The notes beneath the pieces were generated by a model. The model did no database searches and had not been told where the DNA came from. It saw only the letters and a list, made by a program, of their open reading frames with translations. Positions 33,972 through 42,459 of a stretch of 64,000 bases of DNA are shown piece by piece. Source of the stretch: Streptomyces sp. NBC_01288 (GTDB lineage: Bacteria; Actinomycetota; Actinomycetes; Streptomycetales; Streptomycetaceae); assembly GCF_035982055.1 (NCBI RefSeq), contig NZ_CP108427.1, positions 3,410,001 through 3,474,000 of the forward strand, read 5' to 3'. Every line of letters begins with the position of its first letter. Position 1 is the first letter of the stretch. The position numbers and the translations under genes were made by a program.

Positions 33972-34213
33972 CTGACACCACCTGCTCCGCCCCGCCCCAT
34001 CCCGACCCATCCCGCCCGCTCCATCGGCACACCCCGCCTCATCTCACCTGACCCCACTCGGCGTTGGCCGCTGAGCCGACGCGGCGTGCTGGCGAGACGC
34101 GAGCGCGCCCCCTGTGCCGGGTGAGGGCATAGCAGGCCCGAGGGCCTACCTACCTGGGCAACCGTCTTTTCGGGCCGCCCGCTCGCTTCTCAAACGGGCT
34201 GGAGCGGCCCTAG

Positions 34214-35678
34214 GCCCAATGCCGTTGCTTTAGTTGGCGGCGTAGCCTGCTGGCAGGGCGTCGGGGGTGGTGCCGGTGGCGGAGAGTGTCCCGGAGTTAT
34301 CCGGTCTTGGATTGTTGACCTGGGTGTATCCGCCGGGTCTGGTGGATCGGGTGGTCGCTGCGTGCGGCCGGACCGAGCAGCGCAGACGGCTGCTTCCCGC
34401 TCGGGTGGTGGTGTACTTCGTTCTCGGTCTGGCCCTGTTCTCGCCCGCTCCGTATCTGGAGGTGCTGCGGCATCTGACCGACGGACTGCGTGCGTGCGGG
34501 CTGTGGGGCAACTGGCGGATCCCGGCGAAGTCCTCCCTGTTCAGGGCCCGTGGCCGACTGGGCTCCGAGCCCCTGCGGGTGCTGTTCGCGGCCACCGTCC
34601 GTCCATTGGCGGATGAGGAGACACCGGGCGCGTTCTGGCGCGGGCTGCGGCTGACGGCGGTGGACGGCACCTGCTGGGATGCCGCCGACACTGCCGCGAA
34701 CGACCAGGAGTTCGGCCGTCCCGGCAACACCCGCGGCCCGGACAGGTCAGCGTTCCCGCAGGTGCGGATGGCCGCTCTGGTCGAGTGCGGCACCCATGCC
34801 GTGCTGGATGCGGAACTGGCCGGCTGCCGGGTCGGTGAACTCACCCTCGCCGCCTGCCTGGTCCGCTCCACCGGGCCGGACATGCTGGTCCTGGCCGACC
34901 GGGAGTTCCTGGGGGTGCCGTTGTGGAGAGCGTTCACCGCCACCGGCGCCCACCTGCTGTGGCGGGTGTCGGCCAACCGGGTCCTGCCCGTGCAGGAACT
35001 CCTTCCCGACGGCTCCTGGCTCAGTCGCCTGCACGCAGGCACCGACGGCAAGAAACGCGATCCGGTGCGCGTGAGGGTGCTCGCCTATCAGCTGTCCGAC
35101 GGCGGAGCGAGCACCCAGAACACGCACTACCGCCTGGTCACCGACCTCCTCGATCCGGAACGCTTCCCCGCGGCCGAACTCGCGGCCCTGTATGCCCAGC
35201 GGTGGGAGATCGAGTCGGTCTTCGACGAGATCAAGACCCATCAGCGCGGCCCCCACGTCGTCCTGGCCAGCAAGACCCCCGACGGCGTGCGCCAGCAGAT
35301 CTGGGCCCACCTGCTGGTCCACCACGCCCTGAGGTCCCTGATATCCAGAACCGCTGCCGTCCACGGCATCGACCCGGACCGGCTTTCGTTCACCGACACC
35401 CTGCGTGCGGCCCGCCGCAGCGTCACCGTCGCGCCCGGCATCTTTTCCCCCTGAGCACCTGATCACGGCGCTGGTCCGGCTCCGCGACGACCTGCTGACC
35501 ACGCTGCTGCCACCGCGCCGGCTCCGCAGCCAGCCCCGTGTCGTCAAGCGCAAGATGTCCAACTACCTGCTCAAACGGGCCGAGCACCGTGCCTGGCCCC
35601 AGCCCACCAGAACACACGACGACGCCGTCACCATCCGCCCACCGAGACCAACAGCCCAGTAAAGCAACGGCATTGCCC
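34214..35678 (+). mobile_element. IS4-family insertion sequence
   Basis: 1,465 bp. Ends share CAATGCCGTTGCTTTA (34217-34232, inverted at 35660-35675). Flanked by CTAG at 34210-34213 and 35679-35682, which is the apparent 4-bp target duplication. The left arm of the surrounding inverted repeat shows the empty site. Confidence 0.85.
34267..35662 (+). pseudogene. IS4-family transposase, frameshifted near the 3' end
   Basis: The first frame (34267-35454) encodes 395 residues with the IS4-type DDE core: TAVDGTCWDAADT, VLADREFLGVPLW and the YREK signature YAQRWEIESVFDEIK. It stops after GIFSP. The expected continuation PEHLITALVRLRDDLLTTLL...KRKMSNYLLKR is in the next frame (to 35662), with a shift near the CTTTTCCCCCTGAG run at 35442-35455. 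The catalytic core is complete in frame one, so it may still work. Programmed shifting is not usual for IS4. Confidence 0.75.
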
Positions 35679-35682
35679 CTAG

Positions 35683-36572
35683 GCCGTGTCTTCAAAAGAT
35701 CTTGAGTGGTGGATCATGGTGGGGTGATACGTCGCCATGAACTGTCCGATGCCGAGTGGGAGTTCGTCGGGCCGCTGCTGCCGGTGTCGCTGCGGGGCCG
35801 GAAGCGGCTGGACGACCGCAGGGTGCTGAACGGGATCGTGTGGAAGTTCCGTACCGGGACGGCCTGGCGGGACGTGCCCGAGCGGTACGGCCCGTGGGCC
35901 ACCCTGCACACCCGCTTTCGCCGGTGGGCGCTGGACGGCACCTTCGAGCGCATGCTCCGGGCCGCCCAGGCGCACGCCGACGCGGCCGGGGACATTGACT
36001 GGCTGGTGTCGGTCGACTCCACCGTCGTCCGCGCCCACCAGCACGCCGCCGGGGCCCGAAAAAGGGGGCCCGCAGTCCCGGCCTCGGACGCTCCCGAGGC
36101 GGCCTGACCAGCAAAATCCACCTGGCCTGCGACAGCGTGGGCCGCCCGCTCGCCTTCACCCTCACGGGCGGCAACACCAACGACTGCACCCAGTTCACCG
36201 CCATGATGGAAACCATCCGGGTGCCCCGCATCGGCCCGGGACGGCCCCGCACACGGCCCGCCCATGTGCTGGGCGACAAGGGCTACAGCTCCCGGGCCAT
36301 CCGCACGTGGCTCAGGCGGCGGGGCATCGGTCACACCATTCCCGAGCGGTCCGACCAGGTCCGCAACCGGCTCCGGCGCGGCAGCCGAGGCGGGCGCCCG
36401 CCGGTCTTCGACAAGCAGCTCTACAAGCGACGCAACGTCGTGGAACGGTGCTTCAACCGCTTGAAGCAGTGGCGCGGCATCGCTACCCGCTACGACAAGA
36501 CCGCCGAGTCCTACCAGGCAGCCGTCACCCTCGCATCGCTCCTGATGTGGGCGTGACATTTGAAGACAACTC
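35683..36572 (+). mobile_element. IS5-family insertion sequence
   Basis: 890 bp with ends sharing TGTCTTCAAA (35687-35696, inverted at 36559-36568) and flanked by CTAG at 35679-35682 and 36573-36576. It therefore inserted into the CTAG duplicated by the IS4 element, or the reverse. Confidence 0.85.
35724..36556 (+). CDS. IS5-family transposase made by -1 frameshift
   Basis: ORF A (to 36107) begins VIRRHELSDAEWEFVGPLLP and contains VSVDSTVVRAHQHAAGARK with the first Asp. ORF B, in the -1 frame, continues GLTSKIHLACDSVGRPLAF, LGDKGYSS (second Asp) and NVVERCFNRLKQWRGIATRYD (Glu). The switch lies at the A5-G5 run at 36059-36068, giving KKGARSPGLGRSRGG in the fused product. Two-frame transposases are normal in this IS5 subgroup. 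Confidence 0.85.
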
Positions 36573-36770
36573 CTAGTCAAGGGTGGAGCGGAGCGGAATC
36601 GCCGCAGGCGACGCGTAGCGCAGCGAAGCGCCCTTTACTCGGGCCGTGGAAGCCCGACACTGGCCAAGAAGCGGGCGGCCCAACGGTCACTTGAAGAAAG
36701 CCAGGCGTGTCCCCACGTCACTCCGAGTGAAGGCACCTCGCACGACTGAAGCAACCCCAAGAGATGTCCC

Positions 36771-37574
36771 TCACACCCTCCCCCACGTATGCCGGTCCCT
36801 CGCCATCGCATGCAGCGCCTCCACATCCGCCGGCTTCAACACCCCGCCCGTCCTTGCCAGTCCGGACAGTTCCGTGTCCTGGAGTACGCGGACCTCGCGC
36901 AGTGGAGTCGTCATCCTGATGTCCGCCGGGCCGGACAGGGCGAGGACCGGGTGGACCTCGGCCGTCAGTGCGTACGACGCTCGGGCCGCGTCGGAGCGGG
37001 CTCGGCGGAGTAGGGGGAGGGGGTCTCGGCGGCCCAGCGTGATCATGGGGTCGGTGATCTGGACGCGTTGTTTGCGGGCGTAGAGCGTGTGGAGGGCGAA
37101 GAGACCGCCGGGGCCGATCAGCAGGTGGTGGAGGCGGTCACCGCCGGGGAGAGGGATGGAGTGGAGGGCGTGCCAGCCCGCGCCGTCCAGGGCGTCCAGG
37201 GCTTCGCCCACCGCTTGTTCCGCGGTCAGGGCTCGGCGGCGGGGGTCGGCGCGCAGGCGGTGTGGCGGGCCCGGGTCGCGGTCGAGGGCCACGTGGAGGG
37301 CCTCGCCGGGGCGGTTGGGGGCCAGGTCGTCGTCGGGGTGGAGGGTCAGGCGGGCCAGTTCCGCGGGCGTCGGCACCGGGGGTGGGCCCACCGTGACCGG
37401 GCCGGTGAGGAAGGGGCCGAGAGCGTGCAGGACGTCCTCTCTGCGGTCCTCGCTCAGCAGGTTGATCCGCGCCGCCTCCCTGTCGTACCAGGCGACGTTC
37501 CTTCCGTCGGTGTGACAGACGTACAGCCGTTCCTGACCATGGCGCCAGGTCGGTATGACGCGCAGTCCGTTCAT
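36771..37574 (-). CDS. NERD-domain (nuclease-related) protein
   Basis: 267 residues. The central part (about 118-225) shows the NERD pattern: EQAVGEALDALDGAGWHALHSIPLPGGDRLHHLLIGPGGLFALHTLYARKQRVQITDP. A helical C-terminus follows. NERD is related to restriction-like nuclease folds; the usual Asp/Glu-x-Lys is partly obscured here (LHHLLIGPGG where D-H is typical), so catalysis is uncertain. Divergent from the phosphatase gene. Confidence 0.8.
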   Translation of the reverse strand: MNGLRVIPTWRHGQERLYVCHTDGRNVAWYDREAARINLLSEDRREDVLHALGPFLTGPVTVGPPPVPTPAELARLTLHPDDDLAPNRPGEALHVALDRDPGPPHRLRADPRRRALTAEQAVGEALDALDGAGWHALHSIPLPGGDRLHHLLIGPGGLFALHTLYARKQRVQITDPMITLGRRDPLPLLRRARSDAARASYALTAEVHPVLALSGPADIRMTTPLREVRVLQDTELSGLARTGGVLKPADVEALHAMARDRHTWGRV

Positions 37575-37670
37575 GCACCATCACCCCTCGACCATGGGAA
37601 CAGGCGGGGTGCTCAAGGGGCAAGAACCCGGTTACCTTTGGGTCAGTCGCTGGGGCTTGGGGAGGCGCCG

Positions 37671-38177
37671 TTGCGGACGCGCAGGAAGCAACCCGACGTA
37701 CCCGCTCCGGACAGTCCGTGGAGCGAGATCACGCCCGGTCTGTGGATGGGCGGGCACGAGTTCCGGGGGCGGTCGGGGCAACTGGAGTTCGCGGTGGTGC
37801 GGGACGAGTTCGATCTCGTACAGACGCTGCTACGGCTGCCCGGGCACGGGCCCGACACCGGCGTCGAGCACCATGTGTGGCCGATTCCGGACGGGCCGCT
37901 CGACGGGACGCAGCTGGCCGGCGTGATGCGGCTGGCCGTAGCGGCCTGCGACGCGCTGGACGAGGGGCGGAAGGTGCTCGTCCGCTGCTACTCCGGTTAC
38001 AACAGGTCGGGCCTGGTCGTCGCCCACGCGCTGGTCCGCCGCGGGTACTCCACGGAGGAGGCGATACGGCTGATCCGTTCCCGCCGGTCCCCGTGGGCGC
38101 TGCACAACGAACTGTTCGTCGCGTATCTGCGGACCGGACTGTCCACGGCCCGGCTGCTGGAGGAGCTGGCCGAGTAG
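37671..38177 (+). CDS. Protein-tyrosine/dual-specificity-like phosphatase
   Basis: 168 residues from TTG 37671 (GGGGAGG upstream); the frame is open for another 200 codons upstream, but that overlaps the NERD gene. Signature loop VRCYSGYNRSGLV (C-x5-R, with Arg preceding the Cys where His is typical), preceded by WPIPDG and followed by HALVRRGYSTEEAIRLIRSRRSP. Dephosphorylation is likely; substrate unknown. Confidence 0.85.
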   Translation: MRTRRKQPDVPAPDSPWSEITPGLWMGGHEFRGRSGQLEFAVVRDEFDLVQTLLRLPGHGPDTGVEHHVWPIPDGPLDGTQLAGVMRLAVAACDALDEGRKVLVRCYSGYNRSGLVVAHALVRRGYSTEEAIRLIRSRRSPWALHNELFVAYLRTGLSTARLLEELAE

Positions 38178-38293
38178 GCGAGTAGCCGGATAGCCGAGTA
38201 ATCGTTCCCTCAACCCGTCCGCACATATGAACAAAAAGGACTTCCCTACGAATAGGGTGTACGGGTCCCACACCCGCGCCCCGCAGGAGAGCA

Positions 38294-39094
38294 GTGCCAC
38301 CCAGTCGCCCCGTGCGTGCCACCCGTGCCGCCCGCACCACCGCCGCCGTCGCCCTGCTGCTCGCGACCGCGGTGGCCTGCGGTGACACCGGCGCGCTGCG
38401 GGCAGCGGGGGCGACCCCGACGGCGACCAGCCCCGCCAAGCTCTGGCCGAATCTGTCGCCCGCCGCCTCCCCCGCCTACGACTTCGACGAGGCGGACACG
38501 GAGACCGTGAAGGGCATCGCCGTCCCCGGCGACGACATCCGCAAAGTGGACCCGATCGCCGTCGTACGCGCCGAGATCGCCGCGAACCCGAGTGACTACG
38601 ACGGCCCCAAAGCGCCGTATCGGGGGACAGCAGAGCGGATCGGCGACTGCGGGCAAGGTGGGGACCGTAGCGCCTGTCCCGTTCTCAAGCCCTACTACCG
38701 CGATCTCACCGGCGACGGACGCGACGACCTGACGCTCGGGTTCCGGCTGCTGCCGACCAGGATGACCGCCGTGCGCGTCTACACCGTCGAGAAGCACCGG
38801 CTCGTGCAGGTCATGGCCAACGACGATGCCGTGAGCGGGGTCGAACTGGCCGGGCATTCGGTGATCATCCGCTCGCCTTCGGAGCTCGCGGGGTACGAAT
38901 ACCGCGTGCAGTGGACCTGGGACGCCGATCAGAAGGCGATGCTGCTGACCCACGACGAGTTCCTGCGCACGGGCAGCCGCAAGCACGGAGTCCGCCGCGC
39001 GACCCCCGCGCCGCCCGGTTCCCCCGCCTCTCCCGCCTCTCCCGCCTCTCCCGCCTCTCCCGCCTCTCCTACGTCCCCCTCGGCGACCCCGTGA
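38294..39094 (+). CDS. Putative lipoprotein
   Basis: 266 residues from GTG 38294. Signal peptide with lipobox TAVAC (Cys29). The mature part includes YYRDLTGDGRDDLTLGFRLLP, a calcium-loop-like Asp-rich turn, and the C-terminus carries five Pro-Ala-Ser repeats encoded by 9-bp CCCGCCTCT units. Stop and next start overlap (TGATG) with the sensor kinase, so the two are translationally coupled. May be an accessory modulator of the kinase, as CseA is for CseC (analogy only). Confidence 0.85.
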   Translation: MPPSRPVRATRAARTTAAVALLLATAVACGDTGALRAAGATPTATSPAKLWPNLSPAASPAYDFDEADTETVKGIAVPGDDIRKVDPIAVVRAEIAANPSDYDGPKAPYRGTAERIGDCGQGGDRSACPVLKPYYRDLTGDGRDDLTLGFRLLPTRMTAVRVYTVEKHRLVQVMANDDAVSGVELAGHSVIIRSPSELAGYEYRVQWTWDADQKAMLLTHDEFLRTGSRKHGVRRATPAPPGSPASPASPASPASPASPTSPSATP

Positions 39095-40338
39095 TGAGAC
39101 TCGCGCTGCCCAGATGGGCCGGGACCCTCGCCTTCAAGGCGGCCGTGTTCATCACCGTGATGTGCTGCGCGCTGGCCGCCCTGCTCGGCGTACTCGTGCA
39201 TGTCTCGGTGACCGACCGGACCGTGGGCCAGGCCCGCGACCTGGCGCTGTCGCGGCTGAAGGAGGCGACGACGCAGTACGAGGCCGGGGACTCCCTCGTG
39301 CACGGCGCCGGCGTCGATCCCGAGGAAATGCCTTTGCCGCTAAGGGAGTTGGCGGCGGCCGGGGAGCGCGGCACGATGGTCGGCAAACGCCGGGGGCACC
39401 CGACGATGTGGGCGGCGGGACCGGCCTCGGGCGACCGGGTGCTGGCCGTCGCGGTCGACTACTCGCAGGGCGCCGACACCATCGCCGGACTCGACCGGGC
39501 GATCGTCTGGTCCTCGGCGCTGGCGATCGGGGCGACGCTGCTGGTCGGCGCGTTCGCGGTGACCCGGGTGACGCGGCGGTTGCACGGGACGGCGCAGGTG
39601 GCCCGGCGGATCAGCGCGGGTGACCTGGACGCGCGGGTCGACGATCCACGTACGAAGGACGCGACCCTGCCGCAGGACGAGGTGGCCGCGGTGGCCGCCG
39701 CGCTCGACACGATGGCCTCGTCGTTGCAGGGGAAGCTGCTGACCGAGCAGCGGTTCACGGCGGATGTCGCGCACGAGTTGCGGACGCCGTTGACCGGGTT
39801 GCACGCCGCGGCCGAGTTGTTGCCTCCGGGGCGGCCGACCGAGCTGGTGCGGGATCGGGTGGCCGCGTTGCGCACGCTCACGGAGGACCTGTTGGAGATC
39901 TCCCGGCTCGATACGCGGCGGGAGAAGGTGGAGTTGGACGCCGAGCGGCTGGGGGCGGTGGCAGAGCGGGTGGTGCGGGCGTCGGGGGCGGACGCGGAGG
40001 TCGTCGTCGTACGGGACGAGTGGGTGGAGACGGATCGGCGGCGGCTTGAGCGGGTGCTGGGGAATCTTGTCGCCAATGCGCATCGGCATGGGCGGGGGCC
40101 CGTTGTCGTGACCGTCGACGGGGCGGTGGTGGCTGTGCGGGATCACGGGGACGGGTATCCGGAGTACCTCGTCGAGCATGGGCCGCAGCGGTTCCGTACG
40201 GAGGGTGGGGCGACGGGGCATGGGCTCGGGTTGACCATCGCGTTGGGGCAGGCGGAGGTGTTGGGGGCGCGGTTGGAGTTCTCGAATGTGGACGCCGGGG
40301 ATGGTGGTGGGGCGCTTGCGACGTTGACGCTCCGATGA
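39094..40338 (+). CDS. Sensor histidine kinase
   Basis: 414 residues. Two membrane helices (about 13-35 and 148-168) around an extracytoplasmic loop, a HAMP domain (TRRLHGTAQVARRISAGDLDARV), H-box FTADVAHELRTPLTGLHAA with the phospho-His, N-box ERVLGNLVANAHRHG, and a shortened G-box VRDHGDGYP...GHGLGLTIA. No response regulator lies beside it, making it an orphan coupled to a lipoprotein. Confidence 0.93.
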   Translation: MRLALPRWAGTLAFKAAVFITVMCCALAALLGVLVHVSVTDRTVGQARDLALSRLKEATTQYEAGDSLVHGAGVDPEEMPLPLRELAAAGERGTMVGKRRGHPTMWAAGPASGDRVLAVAVDYSQGADTIAGLDRAIVWSSALAIGATLLVGAFAVTRVTRRLHGTAQVARRISAGDLDARVDDPRTKDATLPQDEVAAVAAALDTMASSLQGKLLTEQRFTADVAHELRTPLTGLHAAAELLPPGRPTELVRDRVAALRTLTEDLLEISRLDTRREKVELDAERLGAVAERVVRASGADAEVVVVRDEWVETDRRRLERVLGNLVANAHRHGRGPVVVTVDGAVVAVRDHGDGYPEYLVEHGPQRFRTEGGATGHGLGLTIALGQAEVLGARLEFSNVDAGDGGGALATLTLR

Positions 40339-40371
40339 GTGGAGAGCGGTAGTTCGTCGACCGCGGGTCGG

Positions 40372-40440
40372 TGGGGGCTGGTCGCGCCCACGCGGCGGAG
40401 CCGCATATCGACACAGCCCCGCGCCCCTTCCGGGCGCTCG
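40372..40440. repeat. Intergenic palindromic repeat copy
   Basis: GGTCGCGCCCACGCGGCGG, AGCCGCATATCGACACAGCC and CCGCGCCCCTTCCGGGC, downstream of the sensor kinase. Confidence 0.8.
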
Positions 40441-40571
40441 TGCCGGCCGCGCTCGTATGGGCCGCCGCTCCGATGAACCCTGCTCGTGTGGACCAGTGTG
40501 GCGAGCGCCCCTCGTCCACCCCTCCTAATGTGGCGATAAGTCAGGTTCGCCCCACCCCTGGAGGTTCCCCC

Positions 40572-41039
40572 ATGTCCCTCAGCCTCTCCCTCCGCCGGAT
40601 CGGCATAGCGGTCGCCGCCGGTGCGCTGGTCACCGCCGCCGCCGTCGCGCCCGCCGTGGCCGACGACGAGTGGGGCGACGAAGACCCGGGCGTCAGCCGT
40701 CAGGACGACGGTGGGTGGAACCAGCAGGGCGACGAGGACTTCGGCGGCCGCGGCGACCACGACAACCAGGGCGATCACGGAGACCACGGCGACCACGACA
40801 ACCCGCGCCTCTACCGGGGTATCGTCACGGCCGGTCAACTCGCCCTGCGTTCCCGCCCGGACCGCGGCAGCAGGATCATCCGGTACGCCTACCGCGGCGA
40901 GCACGTCTCGATCTTCTGCAAGACCGGCGGCTCGAACGTCCAGGGCAACCCGCTCTGGTACCTGCTCACGGACGGCACCTGGGCCTGGGGCTCGGCGCGG
41001 TACATCGACAACATCGGCCCCGCCCCCCGCTGGTGCTGA
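40572..41039 (+). CDS. Secreted SH3-domain protein
   Basis: 155 residues. Signal peptide (RRIGIAVAAGALVTAAAVAPAVA), an acidic/Gly/His-rich spacer with GDHGDHGDHD repeats, then a bacterial SH3-like domain: GIVTAGQLALRSRPDRGSRIIRYAYRGEHVSIFCKTGG...WYLLTDGTWAWGSARYIDNIG. Probably binds cell wall. Two cysteines could form a disulfide. Confidence 0.88.
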   Translation: MSLSLSLRRIGIAVAAGALVTAAAVAPAVADDEWGDEDPGVSRQDDGGWNQQGDEDFGGRGDHDNQGDHGDHGDHDNPRLYRGIVTAGQLALRSRPDRGSRIIRYAYRGEHVSIFCKTGGSNVQGNPLWYLLTDGTWAWGSARYIDNIGPAPRWC

Positions 41040-41100
41040 CGGACAAGACACACGCACCACCCAAGGCACACAACCTGTCCCATTTGGGTAAGTTCCGGAC

Positions 41101-42459
41101 ATGACCAACGCCGGAACCACCGTCACAGCGGACCTTCCCACACCCGCTGTACGCCTCCCCCGGCGCCGTGGCATCGAACTCACCCTCATCGTCGTGGCCG
41201 TCCTCCTCTCCGTGTACGGCTACTGCGCTGTCGGTCTCGCCAAGAACGGCACGGTCCCGCCCGGCGCCGCCGGCTACGGCGCCGGGCTCGGCGTGCTCGC
41301 CCTGCTCGCGCACATCGCGGTACGGCTGCGGGCCCCGTACGCCGACCCGCTCCTCCTCCCCATCGGGGTCCTCCTCAACGGCCTCGGGCTCGTCCTCATC
41401 TACCGGCTCGACCTGGAGACCCCCGGCGACCGGGCCGCCCCCACCCAACTCGTGTGGTCCACCCTGGGCGTGACCCTCTTCATCGTCGTAGTCGTGGCCC
41501 TGCGCGACCACCGCGTCCTCCAGCGCTATGCCTACGTCTGCGTGGCCGCCGCCCTCGCCCTCCTCACCCTCCCGGTCCTCTTCCCGGCCGTGAACGGGGC
41601 CCGGATCTGGATCCGGATCGGCGGATTCTCCATCCAGCCGGGCGAGTTCGCGAAGGTGCTCCTCGCCGTCTTCTTCGCCGCGTACCTCGCGGCCAACCGC
41701 AACGCGCTCGCCTACGCGGGCCGCCGCGTCTGGCGCCTCCAGCTCCCCACCGGCCGGGTGCTGGGCCCGATCGTCGCGATCTGGCTGTTGAGCGTGGGCG
41801 TCCTGATCCTGGAACGCGACCTCGGCACCTCGCTCCTCTTCTTCGGCCTGTTCGTGACCCTCCTCTACGTCGCCACCGGCCGCACCGGCTGGATCGCGGT
41901 CGGCCTGCTGCTGGCGGCCCTCGGCGCGGTCGCGGTCGGCCGGCTCGAACCGCACGTCCACAGCCGGGTCCAGGACTGGCTCCACCCCTTCGCCTCGATC
42001 GACGCGGGCCACGGCCCCAACCAACTCGCCCAGTCCCTCTTCGCGTTCGCGGCCGGCGGCATGCTCGGCACGGGCCTCGGCCTCGGCCACTCCATCCTGA
42101 TCGGCTTCGCCGCCAAGTCGGACTTCATCCTGGCCACGGCCGGCGAAGAACTCGGCCTGGCCGGCCTCTCCGCGATCTTCATCCTCTACGGCCTTCTCGT
42201 GGAGCGCGGCTACCGGGCGGGCCTGGCGCTCCGCGACCCCTTCGGCCGACTGCTCGCGGTCGGGCTCGCCTCGATCGTCGCGCTCCAGGTGTTCGTGATC
42301 GCGGGCGGGGTGACGGGCCTGATCCCGCTGACCGGCATGGCGATGCCGTTCCTCGCCCAGGGCGGCTCCTCGGTCGTCACCAACTGGGCGATCGTGGCCC
42401 TCCTGATCCGGCTGAGCGACTCGTCCCGCCGTCAGTACGACATCGAGGTGGCCGCGTGA
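41101..42459 (+). CDS. rodA: SEDS-family peptidoglycan glycosyltransferase (FtsW/RodA-like)
   Basis: 452 residues with about ten to twelve membrane helices. Family motifs: GARIWIRIGGFSIQPGEFAKV, LERDLGTSLLFFG, and GLIPLTGMAMPFLAQGGSSVVTNW. Polymerises lipid II glycan strands with a cognate class B PBP, encoded immediately downstream with a GTGA overlap. Whether it acts in apical growth, division or sporulation cannot be read from sequence. Confidence 0.93.
   Translation: MTNAGTTVTADLPTPAVRLPRRRGIELTLIVVAVLLSVYGYCAVGLAKNGTVPPGAAGYGAGLGVLALLAHIAVRLRAPYADPLLLPIGVLLNGLGLVLIYRLDLETPGDRAAPTQLVWSTLGVTLFIVVVVALRDHRVLQRYAYVCVAAALALLTLPVLFPAVNGARIWIRIGGFSIQPGEFAKVLLAVFFAAYLAANRNALAYAGRRVWRLQLPTGRVLGPIVAIWLLSVGVLILERDLGTSLLFFGLFVTLLYVATGRTGWIAVGLLLAALGAVAVGRLEPHVHSRVQDWLHPFASIDAGHGPNQLAQSLFAFAAGGMLGTGLGLGHSILIGFAAKSDFILATAGEELGLAGLSAIFILYGLLVERGYRAGLALRDPFGRLLAVGLASIVALQVFVIAGGVTGLIPLTGMAMPFLAQGGSSVVTNWAIVALLIRLSDSSRRQYDIEVAA

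Larger units (their letters stand above)
33343..36716. repeat. Large inverted repeat with nested insertion sequences
   Basis: Left arm 33343-33643 is the inverse of a right arm made of 34053-34213 plus 36577-36716, which is interrupted by two insertion sequences. Shared landmarks: GTGACCGTTGGGCCGCCCGC, CCCGAGTAAAGGGCGC, CCCTTGACTAGGGCCGCTCC, GCGCTCGCGTCTCGCCAGCA. The centre (33644-34052) holds tandem repeats and a hairpin. Lies between ligD and the NERD gene. No gene recognised within. Confidence 0.85.

Noticed and set aside
33234..34010. 258-codon minus-strand open frame across the tandem repeats
   Set aside because: Pro/Arg/Ala-rich product made of the 60-bp repeats, overlapping the end of ligD, with no fold signature. 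Treated as non-coding.
37068..37670. N-terminal extension of the phosphatase gene
   Set aside because: The extra 200 codons are antisense to the NERD gene; the TTG at 37671 has a proper ribosome site.
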